Below the pieces are notes generated by a model, which was given only the letters and a program-made list of their open reading frames with translations, did not search any database and had not been told where the DNA came from. Source: an uncultured Faecalibacterium sp. (GTDB taxonomy: Bacteria > Bacillota > Clostridia > Oscillospirales > Ruminococcaceae). From it: DNA of 13,918 bases. The stretch's first letter is position 1. Each line of letters opens with the position of its first letter. Both the position numbers and the translations under genes were made by a program. The DNA is taken from contig CAKSZF010000035.1 in the NCBI GenBank assembly GCA_934525405.1, positions 1-13,918 of the forward strand, written 5' to 3'. Below are positions 6,991 to 13,918 of this stretch, in pieces.

Positions 6991-7029
6991 CTGCGGGGCA
7001 AGGGCTTCGGTTTCTTCCCTGCCCCGCAG
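6991..7029 (-). other. Strong intercistronic hairpin inside the SPFH operon
   Basis: CTGCGGGGCAAGGG (6991-7004) pairs with CCCTGCCCCGCAG (7017-7029) over 13 base pairs with one bulged A and a 12-base loop. On the - strand it ends 6 bases before the ribosome binding site of the zinc-ribbon gene. No T-run follows, so it is unlikely to be a terminator. It may stabilise or mark a cleavage point in the mRNA, or lower translation of the downstream genes relative to the SPFH gene. Confidence 0.6.
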
Positions 7030-7066
7030 TGTGTTCAGTTATTGTGCAGCGGGCTGTGCGCCGGGC

Positions 7067-8467
7067 TTAGCTGCGGTCGTTGTCGTCAAAGGGGTCGCCG
7101 CACTCCGGGCAGAACTTGGGCGGGTGTGCGGGGTCGGCCGGTTCCCAGCCGCACTTGTCGCACTTATACTTGGGGGTACCGGCGGGCTTGGGTTTGCCGC
7201 ACTCGGAGCAGAACTTGCCCTTGTTCACCGCGCCGCAGCTGCAAGTCCAGCCCTCTGCTGCCGCCGGGCGGGGCTTGCCGCACTCCGGGCAGAATTTGCC
7301 GGTAACGGTAGCACCGCAGCTACAAGTCCAGCTGTCAGCAGCGGGCTTCGGCTCCGGCTTTTTGCTGCCGCATTCCGGGCAGAACTTGCCGGTGGCAATA
7401 GCGCCGCAACTGCACTTCCAGCTGTTGGCGGCAGAAGTCTGCTGCTGGGGTGCTGCGGGCTGCTGCCCCATGGCGAACAGGTTCTGGGCGTTCATGCCGT
7501 TTGCACCAGCTGCCATGCCCATGCCCATAAAGCCGGTCATGGCACCGGCGGTGTTGCCTGCGGCGGTCTTCATGGCGTCGATCTGACCGCCCACCAGACG
7601 GGCTGCGGCGGTGGTGGGGTCGGTGGTCATGGCGTTCTCTTCCCACTCGGTGATCTTCTTCTGCTGCTCCTCCGGGATGGACAGAGAGTTGATATTGAAG
7701 GAGAATACCTCGATGCCGCGCTTCTTGCGCCAGATATTGGACAGTTGCTCGTTGAGGGCGTCCGAGATCTCCAGCGTGTGGGCGGGAATCTCGTAATACT
7801 GCACCTTGTTGGCAGAAAGGGTGGCCAGCGCCGGCTGCAAAGCATTCATCAGCTCGCTCTTCAGGCGGGGAGCCAGCTCCGATGCATCGTACTGGTTGGA
7901 AACGTTGCTGCACACGTTGGTGTAGAACAGCAGCGGGTCGCAAATGCGGTAGGTAAAGCTGCCGTTGCAGCGAATATTCACAGAGAGCTTATAGCCCCGC
8001 TCCTCGCTGACCACCACCCGGAAGGGGATGGGGGTGGCAGTGCCGTACAGGATCTCGCCCAGCTCCTTGGTGTTGATATAGTACACCCGCTGATCCTTGC
8101 CGGTGTCGCCGCCGTAGGTAAAGCGCTTGGCTACGGTCTGGAAGGTTGCTGCCAGACTATCGCCGAAGTTGCCGGTGAACACACTGGGCTCGGTGGAGGA
8201 ATCGAAGGTATACTCACCCGGCTCGGCGCACACCTCCACCACCTTGCCCTGCTCCACAATGAGCATACACTGTCCATCTGCCACGGCGATGCCGCTGCCG
8301 TTGGTGATGATGTTATCCTCGCCGTGGTTGGAGCTGCGGCGGGAGGTGCGCTTCTGACCCTTGACCATCAGCACGTCTTTATCCAGAGAATCGCAATAGA
8401 AAAATTCCTTCCACTGGTCTGCAAAAGTTCCGCCCAGTGCGCCCATACCTGCTTTGATCAAACCCAT
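7067..8467 (-). CDS. SPFH-domain protein with four C-terminal zinc ribbons (YdjI-like)
   Basis: A 466-residue cytoplasmic protein. The SPFH (stomatin/prohibitin/flotillin) domain of the YdjI or 'virion core protein' type spans about residues 20-280, with typical ILYGTATPIPFR (139-150), SVNIRCNGSFTYRI (162-175), and the helix up to EEQQKKITEWEENA. A Gly/Ala/Met-rich linker (about 285-345) leads to four treble-Cys ribbons: Cys352/354/363/366, 382/384/393/396, 409/411/420/423 and 436/439/453/456. The first three share the W-x-C-S-C-G-A...G-K-F-C-x-E-C-G pattern. There is no signal peptide or membrane helix, so membrane contact must come through partners, presumably the zinc-ribbon and TPM proteins encoded next. 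The start at 8467 has AGGAGG 8 bases upstream. First gene of the operon, with its own promoter. SPFH proteins form membrane-associated scaffolds; the function here is unproven. Confidence 0.9.
   Translation of the reverse strand: MGLIKAGMGALGGTFADQWKEFFYCDSLDKDVLMVKGQKRTSRRSSNHGEDNIITNGSGIAVADGQCMLIVEQGKVVEVCAEPGEYTFDSSTEPSVFTGNFGDSLAATFQTVAKRFTYGGDTGKDQRVYYINTKELGEILYGTATPIPFRVVVSEERGYKLSVNIRCNGSFTYRICDPLLFYTNVCSNVSNQYDASELAPRLKSELMNALQPALATLSANKVQYYEIPAHTLEISDALNEQLSNIWRKKRGIEVFSFNINSLSIPEEQQKKITEWEENAMTTDPTTAAARLVGGQIDAMKTAAGNTAGAMTGFMGMGMAAGANGMNAQNLFAMGQQPAAPQQQTSAANSWKCSCGAIATGKFCPECGSKKPEPKPAADSWTCSCGATVTGKFCPECGKPRPAAAEGWTCSCGAVNKGKFCSECGKPKPAGTPKYKCDKCGWEPADPAHPPKFCPECGDPFDDNDRS
7097..7420 (-). 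repeat. Tandem zinc-ribbon coding repeats
   Basis: Four Cys-rich modules are encoded at about 7420-7367, 7330-7277, 7249-7196 and 7168-7097, starting every 81-90 bases. Modules 1-3 are near-copies at both protein and DNA level; module 4 is diverged, with a CxxC first knuckle and a longer insert. The linkers are Pro/Ala/Lys-rich. The pattern fits duplication of a short segment within the gene. Confidence 0.85.
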
Positions 8468-8582
8468 AGTAATTTCCTCCTGTATGTTCTATTGTTTTGG
8501 CTTTCTTCTTTCTTATCCTGCAGAACGCTCTCGTTTGTAAAAGGGGTTCTGCCTGCTCGGGGGTAAGGGTCAGACAATTGAT

Positions 8583-8611
8583 ATTATAAGGATACTGCAA
8601 CACCGTGCCAA
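8583..8611 (-). promoter_or_regulatory. SigA-type promoter of the SPFH/zinc-ribbon/TPM operon
   Basis: On the - strand, TTGGCA (8611-8606) and a perfect TATAAT (8588-8583) are 17 bases apart. The transcript would start near 8576, leaving a leader of about 109 bases before the ATG at 8467. In Bacillus the ydjFGHI operon is under SigW; the sequence here looks instead like a housekeeping promoter, and no AAC/CGT-type ECF pair was seen in its place. Confidence 0.8.
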
Positions 8612-8660
8612 ACGCAAGGTATTTCTAACCGTTGCCGCTTGCCTTTCCGTCTTCTTTCGT

Positions 8661-8696
8661 AAAAAACACCGGAGCGTCCATAGAAGCTCCGGTGTT
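8661..8696 (-). terminator. Terminator of the trkA-trkH operon
   Basis: A perfect 11-bp stem, AACACCGGAGC (8665-8675) with GCTCCGGTGTT (8686-8696), has a 10-base loop. On the - strand it continues into a run of six Ts (8666-8661). It lies about 40 bases after the trkH stop codon (8738) and about 50 bases before the next promoter, so it isolates the two operons. Confidence 0.93.
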
Positions 8697-8737
8697 CTGA
8701 AATAATAATTTTCTTTCTTGTTTCGCGCCAAAAAGGC

Positions 8738-10180
8738 TTAGAACCGACGCCATGTATCGGGCATAAACAGCACCAGCATGGGGAAGATCTCCAGACGACC
8801 GGCCAGCATATCGAAGATCAGCACCAGCTTTGCGGGGTCTGCAAAGCATCCGAAGTTCTGCATTGGGCCTGCCATTTCCAAGCCCGGGCCGATGTTGTTC
8901 AGGGTAGCCGCCACGGCGGTAAAGTTCGTCACCATATCAAAGCCGTTCAGGCTGATGAGGAAGAAGGAGGCCGCAAAGATAAAGATATAGGCCGCAATGA
9001 ACACGTTGGTGGTGCGGATGGTCTCGTGGTTCAGCAGCTTACCGTCCATGCGGGCGGGCGCTACCACCTGCGGGTGCAGGGCGGTCTTGAGCTCCTTGGC
9101 CAGGGTCTTACCCAGAATGAGGAAACGGCTCACCTTGATGCCGCCGCCGGTACTGCCGGCGCAGGCGCCAATGAACATGAGCATGACCAGAATCTCTTTA
9201 GAGAGGGTCGGCCACAGGTCAAAATCGCAGCTGGAAAAGCCGGTGGTGGTGATGATGGAGCCCACCTGAAAAGCGGCCTGCCGCAGCGCCTCGCCAAAGC
9301 TGTTGTACATACTATAAATATTGGCGGTGATGATGCCCACTGCCACGGCGATGACCACAAAGTAGCCCCGCACCTCCTCGCTGGCAGCAGCGCGGCGGAA
9401 CTTGCGCATGAGCAGCAGGAAGTAGGCGTTGAAGTTGACACCGAACAGGATCATGAAGATGGTCACGACCCACTGGATGTAGGGCGAAAAGCTGGCAAAG
9501 CTGTCGTTGCGGAAGCCAAAGCCGCCGGTGCCCGCCGTACCAAAAGCGGTGAGCATCGCCTCGAACAGGGGCATTTTGCCAATCAGCAGGAACACCAGTT
9601 CCAGCATAGTGAGGGCAAAGTAGATGCCGTACAAAATTTTAGCGGTAGACTGCACCTTGGGCACCAGTTTGTCCACCTGCGGGCCGGGGCTTTCGGCCTT
9701 CATCAGGTTAACGTGGGAGCCGCCGGTCAGCGGCAGCAGTGAGAGCAGAAACACCAGAACGCCCATGCCGCCGATCCAGTGGGTGAAGCTGCGCCAGAAC
9801 AGAATACCGTTGGGCAGTCCCTCCACGGCGGGCAGAATGCTGGCACCGGTGGTGGTAAAGCCGGAGACTGTCTCAAACAGGGCATCCACGGGGTTCGGGA
9901 TGCAGCCGGTGAGCACAAAGGGCACCGCGCCCATCACCGAGATGAACACCCAGCACAGTGAGGTAGCCGCAAAGCCCTCGCGCATATAGAACACCTTGCT
10001 GCGTGGCTTGATGGTGTGCAGGGCGTAGCCGATGCCAGCGCTGACGGCAGCTGTGAGCAGAAACACGCCCAGCACCATCCACTCGCCATATACTAAGCTG
10101 GCAGCGGCGGGCAGCAGCAGCAATGCTCCCTCGATCATCAGCACATAGCCCAGCAGACGGAAAACGATCGCATAATTCAT
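8738..10180 (-). CDS. trkH: TrkH-type potassium uptake channel subunit
   Basis: A 480-residue integral membrane protein of the TrkH/KtrB/HKT superfamily, the K+-conducting subunit gated by TrkA. The four pore loops with their selectivity-filter glycines are visible: FTTTGAS (108-114), AGTGGFGF (216-223), TTTGFSS (311-317) and LNNIGPG (427-433). Membrane helices surround each loop. GACAGSTGGGIKV (338-350), the glycine-rich segment after the third pore, is conserved in TrkH and acts as an intramembrane gate. Length matches the family. The start at 10180 has GGAGG 6 bases upstream and lies 12 bases after the trkA stop, so the two genes are translated from one mRNA. TrkH is followed by a strong terminator. 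Confidence 0.95.
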   Translation of the reverse strand: MNYAIVFRLLGYVLMIEGALLLLPAAASLVYGEWMVLGVFLLTAAVSAGIGYALHTIKPRSKVFYMREGFAATSLCWVFISVMGAVPFVLTGCIPNPVDALFETVSGFTTTGASILPAVEGLPNGILFWRSFTHWIGGMGVLVFLLSLLPLTGGSHVNLMKAESPGPQVDKLVPKVQSTAKILYGIYFALTMLELVFLLIGKMPLFEAMLTAFGTAGTGGFGFRNDSFASFSPYIQWVVTIFMILFGVNFNAYFLLLMRKFRRAAASEEVRGYFVVIAVAVGIITANIYSMYNSFGEALRQAAFQVGSIITTTGFSSCDFDLWPTLSKEILVMLMFIGACAGSTGGGIKVSRFLILGKTLAKELKTALHPQVVAPARMDGKLLNHETIRTTNVFIAAYIFIFAASFFLISLNGFDMVTNFTAVAATLNNIGPGLEMAGPMQNFGCFADPAKLVLIFDMLAGRLEIFPMLVLFMPDTWRRF

Positions 10181-10192
10181 AGTCTGCCTCCG

Positions 10193-11545
10193 TCAGTGCT
10201 CCACGATGTCGCGCAGATCGTGCAGACCGTGCTCCAGCGTGACCACGATGACGTTGTCGCCCACCTGGATCTGGTCGCCGCCGCGGGGGATCAGAATCTT
10301 GCTGCCGCGGGTAATGCAGCACAGCAGCAGGTTCTTTTTCAGGTGCAGCTGGCTCAGGGGCACACCGGTGGCGGCGCTTTCCTCGTGCACCGTAAATTCC
10401 AGCGCCTCCACACGGTCGTCCAGAATACGGTACAAAGTCTTGATGTTGTTGCCCGCCTCGTTTTGCAGGGCGCGGACGTACTGCACGATGTAGTCACAGG
10501 TCATGTACTTAGGGTAGACCACGCTGCCCAGATCCAGCCCGGCCAGAATATCGTCAAATTCCAGACGGTTGACCTTGGTCACCAGCTTGCCATTGGAGTG
10601 CTTTTTGGCAAACAGGGTCAACAGCACGTTCTCCTCATCGATGTTGGTCAGCGCCACAAAGGCTTCGGTGGATTCCAGACCCTCGGAAAGCAGAAACTCG
10701 CGGTTGGAGCCGTCCTCATTTAAAATCTGTGCACCGGGCAGCTGCTCAGCCAGCTCTACGCAGCGGGCTGCATCCCGCTCCACGATACGCACCCGCACAT
10801 GGTTTTCCAGCAGCTCCTGACTGAGGTAGTAGGCAATAGCACCGCCGCCCACAATGAGGGCGTTGCGCACCGGCTGCACGGGCAGGTGCAGCTGCCGGAA
10901 GAAAGCGTGGGCCTTTTCCTGCGTGGCAAGGAAGGTGACCTGATCGCCCTTTTGCAGCACAAAGTTACCGTTGGGGATGATGACTCCGCCCTCACGCTCT
11001 ACTGCGCACACCAGAATATCGCTCTTGAGCCGGGTAGGGATCTCGCGGATGGCTACGCCGTCCAGTGCATCGGGCAGCGCAAACTTGATCAGCCGCACAC
11101 GGCCGTCCGCAAAGGTATCGATCTTGCTGGCACCGGGGAACCGCAGCAGATGGGAGATCTCCTTTGCCGCTGCCATTTCCGGGTTGATGATGGCGGAAAT
11201 GCCGATCTGCTTTTTGATAAAGTCCAGCTCGTGGCTGTAAGACGGGTTGCGCACACGGGCAATGCCGTGGCAGTGACCCGCCTTTTTGGCAAACATGCAG
11301 CAAAGCAGGTTCAGTTCGTCCGAGCCGGTGACCGCAATGAACACGTCCGCATCCTCAATGCCCGCCTCGGACAGGGTGGTGATGGACGAGCCATTGCCCA
11401 CGATGCCCAGCACGTCATAGCTTTCGGTCAGGTGCTCCACGCGCGCTTTGTTGGTGTCCACCACAGTCACGTTGTGGCCTTCCTCGCTGAGCTGGCGCGC
11501 CAGAGCCGTGCCGACCTTGCCGCCGCCCACCAGAATGATCTTCAT
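10193..11545 (-). CDS. trkA: Trk system potassium uptake regulator TrkA
   Basis: A 450-residue cytoplasmic protein with two full RCK units. Rossmann 1 carries VGGGKVG (6-12) with Asp30 at the end of the second strand for nucleotide ribose binding. Rossmann 2 carries IVGGGAIAYYL (231-241) with Glu256. A TrkA_C-type domain follows each (about 145-215 and 370-445). The protein forms a ring on the inner face of TrkH and opens it according to bound nucleotide (NAD(H) or ATP/ADP in known systems). The double-length form is the classic TrkA, not the single-unit KtrA usual in Bacillus. The start at 11545 opens directly on the nucleotide-binding strand; AAGGAG and AAAGGA lie within 25 bases upstream. 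A longer in-frame extension to 11728 would cross the promoter. First gene of a two-gene operon with trkH. Confidence 0.95.
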   Translation of the reverse strand: MKIILVGGGKVGTALARQLSEEGHNVTVVDTNKARVEHLTESYDVLGIVGNGSSITTLSEAGIEDADVFIAVTGSDELNLLCCMFAKKAGHCHGIARVRNPSYSHELDFIKKQIGISAIINPEMAAAKEISHLLRFPGASKIDTFADGRVRLIKFALPDALDGVAIREIPTRLKSDILVCAVEREGGVIIPNGNFVLQKGDQVTFLATQEKAHAFFRQLHLPVQPVRNALIVGGGAIAYYLSQELLENHVRVRIVERDAARCVELAEQLPGAQILNEDGSNREFLLSEGLESTEAFVALTNIDEENVLLTLFAKKHSNGKLVTKVNRLEFDDILAGLDLGSVVYPKYMTCDYIVQYVRALQNEAGNNIKTLYRILDDRVEALEFTVHEESAATGVPLSQLHLKKNLLLCCITRGSKILIPRGGDQIQVGDNVIVVTLEHGLHDLRDIVEH

Positions 11546-11594
11546 AACAAGTCCTTTCTCCTTTGGCAGCCCCTTTCCCGGGGCATAAAAGTAC

Positions 11595-11608
11595 AGTATA
11601 GTATACCA
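11595..11608 (-). promoter_or_regulatory. Extended -10 promoter of trkA-trkH
   Basis: On the - strand, TGGTATACT (11608-11600) is an extended -10 element, overlapped by a second TATACT (11600-11595). No good -35 hexamer sits upstream (TAGAAC at 17 bases), which is normal for extended -10 promoters. Transcription would begin about 50 bases before the trkA ATG. Confidence 0.65.
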
Positions 11609-11710
11609 TATCCTGCCGCAAAGTTCTACTGTTTGCCCCGCAAATACATCGAATTGCTTAAAAAGCGACAGCTCCTTTGTGCAAAAGGCCAATTTGCAGC
11701 GTAAAAACGC

Positions 11711-11747
11711 AAAAAGGGGCTGCCGCACAGCTTTGTGCAGCAGTCCC
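11711..11747 (-). terminator. Terminator of the deoB-pdp operon
   Basis: On the - strand a 14-position stem (11747-11734 with 11729-11716; one A-C mismatch and one G-U pair) has a 4-base loop and is followed by five Ts (11715-11711). It begins 18 bases after the pdp stop codon (11766) and sits before the trkA promoter. Confidence 0.92.
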
Positions 11748-11765
11748 TTGGAGGTTTTATAAGAT

Positions 11766-13085
11766 TCAGTACCGCTCTACGCCGTCCTTGGTGACAAGAG
11801 CATACACCAGCGGGGCTTCCTCCGGCTTTTCAGCGCCGTACACAAGGCCGCTGCGGTACTCGGCTGCGGCAGCTTCAAACTTGTCCGCAGCGCCGTAGAA
11901 GGTGGCAAGGCTTTCGCCCTTATGGACGTAATCACCGCGCTTTTTGTGCAGGGTGATACCGGCAGCAAAGTCCAGCGGGTCGCCCTTTCTCTGGCGGCCT
12001 GCGCCCAGCAGTACACTGGCAGAACCGATCTTTTCCGCGTCATTGGCCACAATGTAGCCGTCCTGCTCAGCCAGCAGCTCATAGCTGGCGGCGGGCTGTG
12101 TAAACAAGCTGTAATCGTCCAGCACCCGGATGTCGCCGCCCTGCGCGGCAAACATTTCCTTGCACTTTTCAAAGGCAGAGCCGTCCGCAATGACCGCCTC
12201 GGCCATAGCGCGGCAGTGGGCGGCATCGCCCTTGCCTGCCAGTACCAGCATGTTGGCCGCCAATTGTAGGCACACCTCGGTCAGGTCTGCCGGGCCGTGG
12301 CCCTTGAGCACATCCATGCTCTCCATGACCTCCAGACTGTTGCCGATGTTGTGCCCCAGCGGGGTGTCCATATCGGTGATCATGGCGGCTACCCGGCGGC
12401 CATGATGGGTGCCGATGGCAACCATCAGCTGTGCCAACTCAATGCTCTGGTCAACAGTTTTCATAAAGGCGCCTGTGCCGGTGGTGACGTCCAACAGAAT
12501 GGCGTCCGAACCGGAGGCCAGCTTTTTGGACATGATGCTGGACGCGATGAGCGGAATGCAGCTGACGGTGGCAGTAACGTCCCGCAGGGCGTACATTTTT
12601 TTATCTGCCACCGCAATGCCCTCGCTCTGGCCGATGACTGACAGACCGATCTGATTCACCTGTGCAAAAAACTCCTCCTGCGAGAGGGCGGTCTTTGTGC
12701 CGGGCACGCTCTCCATCTTGTCGATGGTACCGCCGGTGTGACCGAGCCCCCGGCCGCTCATTTTAGCGATCTTCACCCCGCAGGCTGCCACGATGGGTGC
12801 GATGACCAGCGTGGTCTTGTCGCCCACACCGCCGGTGGAGTGCTTGTCCACCTTGATGCCCGGAATGGGCGAAAGATCTACCATCACGCCGCTGTGCGCC
12901 ATCACATCGGTCAGTTCGGCGGTCTCTTCGTTGGTCATGCCGCGCAGATACACGGCCATCATCCATGCAGCCATCTGATAATCGGCCACTTCCCCGCTGA
13001 CGAAGCCGTTGACAATGGCCTTCAGCTCCTCCCGGGTGTGAGTGCCGCCATCCCGCTTTTTTGCAATCAGATCATAAATACGCAT
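11766..13085 (-). CDS. pdp: Pyrimidine-nucleoside phosphorylase
   Basis: A 439-residue cytoplasmic enzyme that splits uridine, thymidine and deoxyuridine with phosphate into base plus (deoxy)ribose-1-phosphate. The family signature SGRGLGHTGGTIDKMESVPG covers residues 110-129. The phosphate-binding loop DKHSTGGVGDKTTL is at 80-93. Base-contacting Arg168, Ser183 and Lys187 occur in the order and spacing of thymidine/pyrimidine phosphorylases (YALRDVTATVS, ASSIMSKK). Length matches the Firmicute Pdp group (about 430-440) and the best match is Pdp rather than DeoA, though the two are close relatives. The start at 13085 has AGGAG 9 bases upstream. The gene follows deoB by 38 bases with no terminator between, so they form a nucleoside catabolism operon: Pdp makes the sugar-1-phosphate that DeoB isomerises. 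Confidence 0.95.
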   Translation of the reverse strand: MRIYDLIAKKRDGGTHTREELKAIVNGFVSGEVADYQMAAWMMAVYLRGMTNEETAELTDVMAHSGVMVDLSPIPGIKVDKHSTGGVGDKTTLVIAPIVAACGVKIAKMSGRGLGHTGGTIDKMESVPGTKTALSQEEFFAQVNQIGLSVIGQSEGIAVADKKMYALRDVTATVSCIPLIASSIMSKKLASGSDAILLDVTTGTGAFMKTVDQSIELAQLMVAIGTHHGRRVAAMITDMDTPLGHNIGNSLEVMESMDVLKGHGPADLTEVCLQLAANMLVLAGKGDAAHCRAMAEAVIADGSAFEKCKEMFAAQGGDIRVLDDYSLFTQPAASYELLAEQDGYIVANDAEKIGSASVLLGAGRQRKGDPLDFAAGITLHKKRGDYVHKGESLATFYGAADKFEAAAAEYRSGLVYGAEKPEEAPLVYALVTKDGVERY

Positions 13086-13123
13086 CGTTTCACGCTCCTG
13101 TTCTTACGGTTTTTGAGGGCGTT

Positions 13124-13918
13124 TTATGCCCGGATCTCCTGCCATACGCTCTTGCCGTCCAGCGTGGAAGCGTCCACTTCCAGATACTCGCAGATGGTCT
13201 TGGCGATGGTGCCGAAGCACAGCTTGGTGCCCAGATCCGTACCCGCCTTTACGCCCTTGCCGCAGACCAGATACGGCACATACTCACGGGTATGGTCGGT
13301 GGTCTTGGTGTAAGAGGGGTCGCAGCCGTGGTCGGCGGTGATCATGAGCAGGTCACCCTCCCGCATTCCCGGCAGGAAATCAGCCAGAAAACGGTCGAAC
13401 TCGGTAGCGGCGGCAGCGTAGCCTGCCACATCGCGGCGGTGGCCGTAGAGCATATCAAAGTCTACCAGATTCACGAAAGCAAGGCCTTCAAAATCCCGGG
13501 TCTGCAAGGCCTTGGTAAAGGCGATGCCGTTGGTGTTGCCGGTGGTCTTGATCTTTTCGGTCACGCCTTCGCCGTCAAAGATATCGTAGATTTTACCCAC
13601 GGCGATCACATCCTTACCGGCATCCTTTAACAGATCCAGCATGGTGGCGCGGGGCGGCTTCAGGCTCAGGTCGTGGCGGTTGGTGGTGCGATAAAAGGTG
13701 TCGGCGCTGTTGCCAAGGAAGGGGCGGGCGATCACGCGGCCCACGCCGTATTTGCCCTTGAGCATTTCCCGGGCGATCTCGCAGTAGCGGTACAGCTCCT
13801 GCACCGGTACAAGCTCCTCGTTGGCAGCCACCTGAAAGACGCTGTCGGCGCTGGTGTAGACGATGAGGGCGTTTTCCCGCATGGCCTGTTCGCCGTAGTC
13901 CTTCAGCACCTGCGTGCC
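13124..13918 (-). CDS. deoB: Phosphopentomutase, C-terminal two thirds (runs off the right edge)
   Basis: 264 residues of the carboxyl end are present, against about 390 for the full enzyme; the start and the phosphorylated-Thr region lie beyond the window. DeoB interconverts (deoxy)ribose-1-phosphate and -5-phosphate. It is an alkaline-phosphatase-superfamily enzyme with two Mn ions. Visible landmarks are VYTSADSVFQ (near the in-window start), VGRVIARPF and three metal-site motifs: DFDMLYGHRRD (Asp and His ligands), ITADHGCDP (Asp-His pair) and TTDHTREYVP (His ligand). The Asp-to-His spacing of five in the first motif is as in known structures. The family usually has Asn where HGCDP has Cys; this is a mild variant. 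The frame is open to the window edge, so the GTG at 13907-13909 (the leftmost possible start) is internal, not the real start. Cotranscribed with pdp. Confidence 0.95.
   Translation of the reverse strand, partial: GTQVLKDYGEQAMRENALIVYTSADSVFQVAANEELVPVQELYRYCEIAREMLKGKYGVGRVIARPFLGNSADTFYRTTNRHDLSLKPPRATMLDLLKDAGKDVIAVGKIYDIFDGEGVTEKIKTTGNTNGIAFTKALQTRDFEGLAFVNLVDFDMLYGHRRDVAGYAAAATEFDRFLADFLPGMREGDLLMITADHGCDPSYTKTTDHTREYVPYLVCGKGVKAGTDLGTKLCFGTIAKTICEYLEVDASTLDGKSVWQEIRA

Noticed and set aside
6103..7305. A 400-codon open frame on the + strand
   Set aside because: Antisense to the zinc-ribbon gene and part of the SPFH gene; its composition is typical of a mirror frame and no protein family is recognisable.
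6908..8566. A 552-codon open frame on the + strand
   Set aside because: It lies antisense to the SPFH gene, whose domains, ribosome binding site, promoter and Cys motifs are clear. The frame is kept open by GC-rich third positions, has no ribosome binding site and shows no recognisable domain.
8379..8603. A 74-codon open frame on the - strand before the SPFH gene
   Set aside because: It starts at the promoter -10 region, overlaps the SPFH start in another frame and has no ribosome binding site.
1..13918. CRISPR arrays, tRNA/rRNA genes, insertion sequences, phage or defence genes
   Set aside because: No regularly spaced identical repeats, tRNA-like cloverleaf, transposase, integrase or attachment-site duplication was seen; the window reads as core chromosome.

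Overview
The window looks like chromosomal DNA of a GC-rich, low-oxygen Firmicute of the Oscillospiraceae (Faecalibacterium-like). The basis is strong AGGAGG-type ribosome binding sites, SigA-type promoters, a perfect CIRCE heat-shock operator, and a gene repertoire typical of gut Clostridia. The family assignment is inference from gene style, not from a marker gene. Almost all genes read leftward (- strand); only one acyltransferase reads rightward.

Layout, left to right. (1) Positions 1-170 hold the promoter, CIRCE operator, leader and first codons of a leftward heat-shock gene, most likely groES. (2) A divergent consensus promoter drives a membrane acyltransferase (315-1397). It ends at a hairpin terminator shared with the convergent lipid/diacylglycerol kinase gene (1467-2450). 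(3) Upstream of the kinase is a ClpC-type double AAA+ unfoldase that lacks the usual ClpC middle domain (2538-4835). (4) A self-contained operon follows, with its own promoter (8583-8611) and terminator (4933-4994). It encodes an SPFH-domain protein with four tandem zinc ribbons, a zinc-ribbon protein with a C-terminal membrane anchor, and a secreted or anchored TPM-domain protein. (5) A trkA-trkH potassium-uptake operon follows (8738-11545), with an extended -10 promoter and its own terminator. (6) A deoB-pdp (deoxy)ribonucleoside salvage operon runs in from the right edge (11766-13918) and ends at a strong terminator.

How the genes work together. PDP cleaves pyrimidine nucleosides to pentose-1-phosphate, and phosphopentomutase turns this into pentose-5-phosphate for central metabolism. 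TrkA gates the TrkH channel in response to nucleotide binding. The SPFH/zinc-ribbon/TPM trio matches the parts of the Bacillus subtilis YdjI-YdjG-YdjH membrane-stress module, but in a different order and without the PspA-like partner (YdjF). It is the least understood and most interesting part of the window. There are no tRNA or rRNA genes, no CRISPR array, no insertion sequence and no sign of a mobile element. No gene-free stretch exceeds about 315 bases, and each gap contains identifiable regulatory signals.
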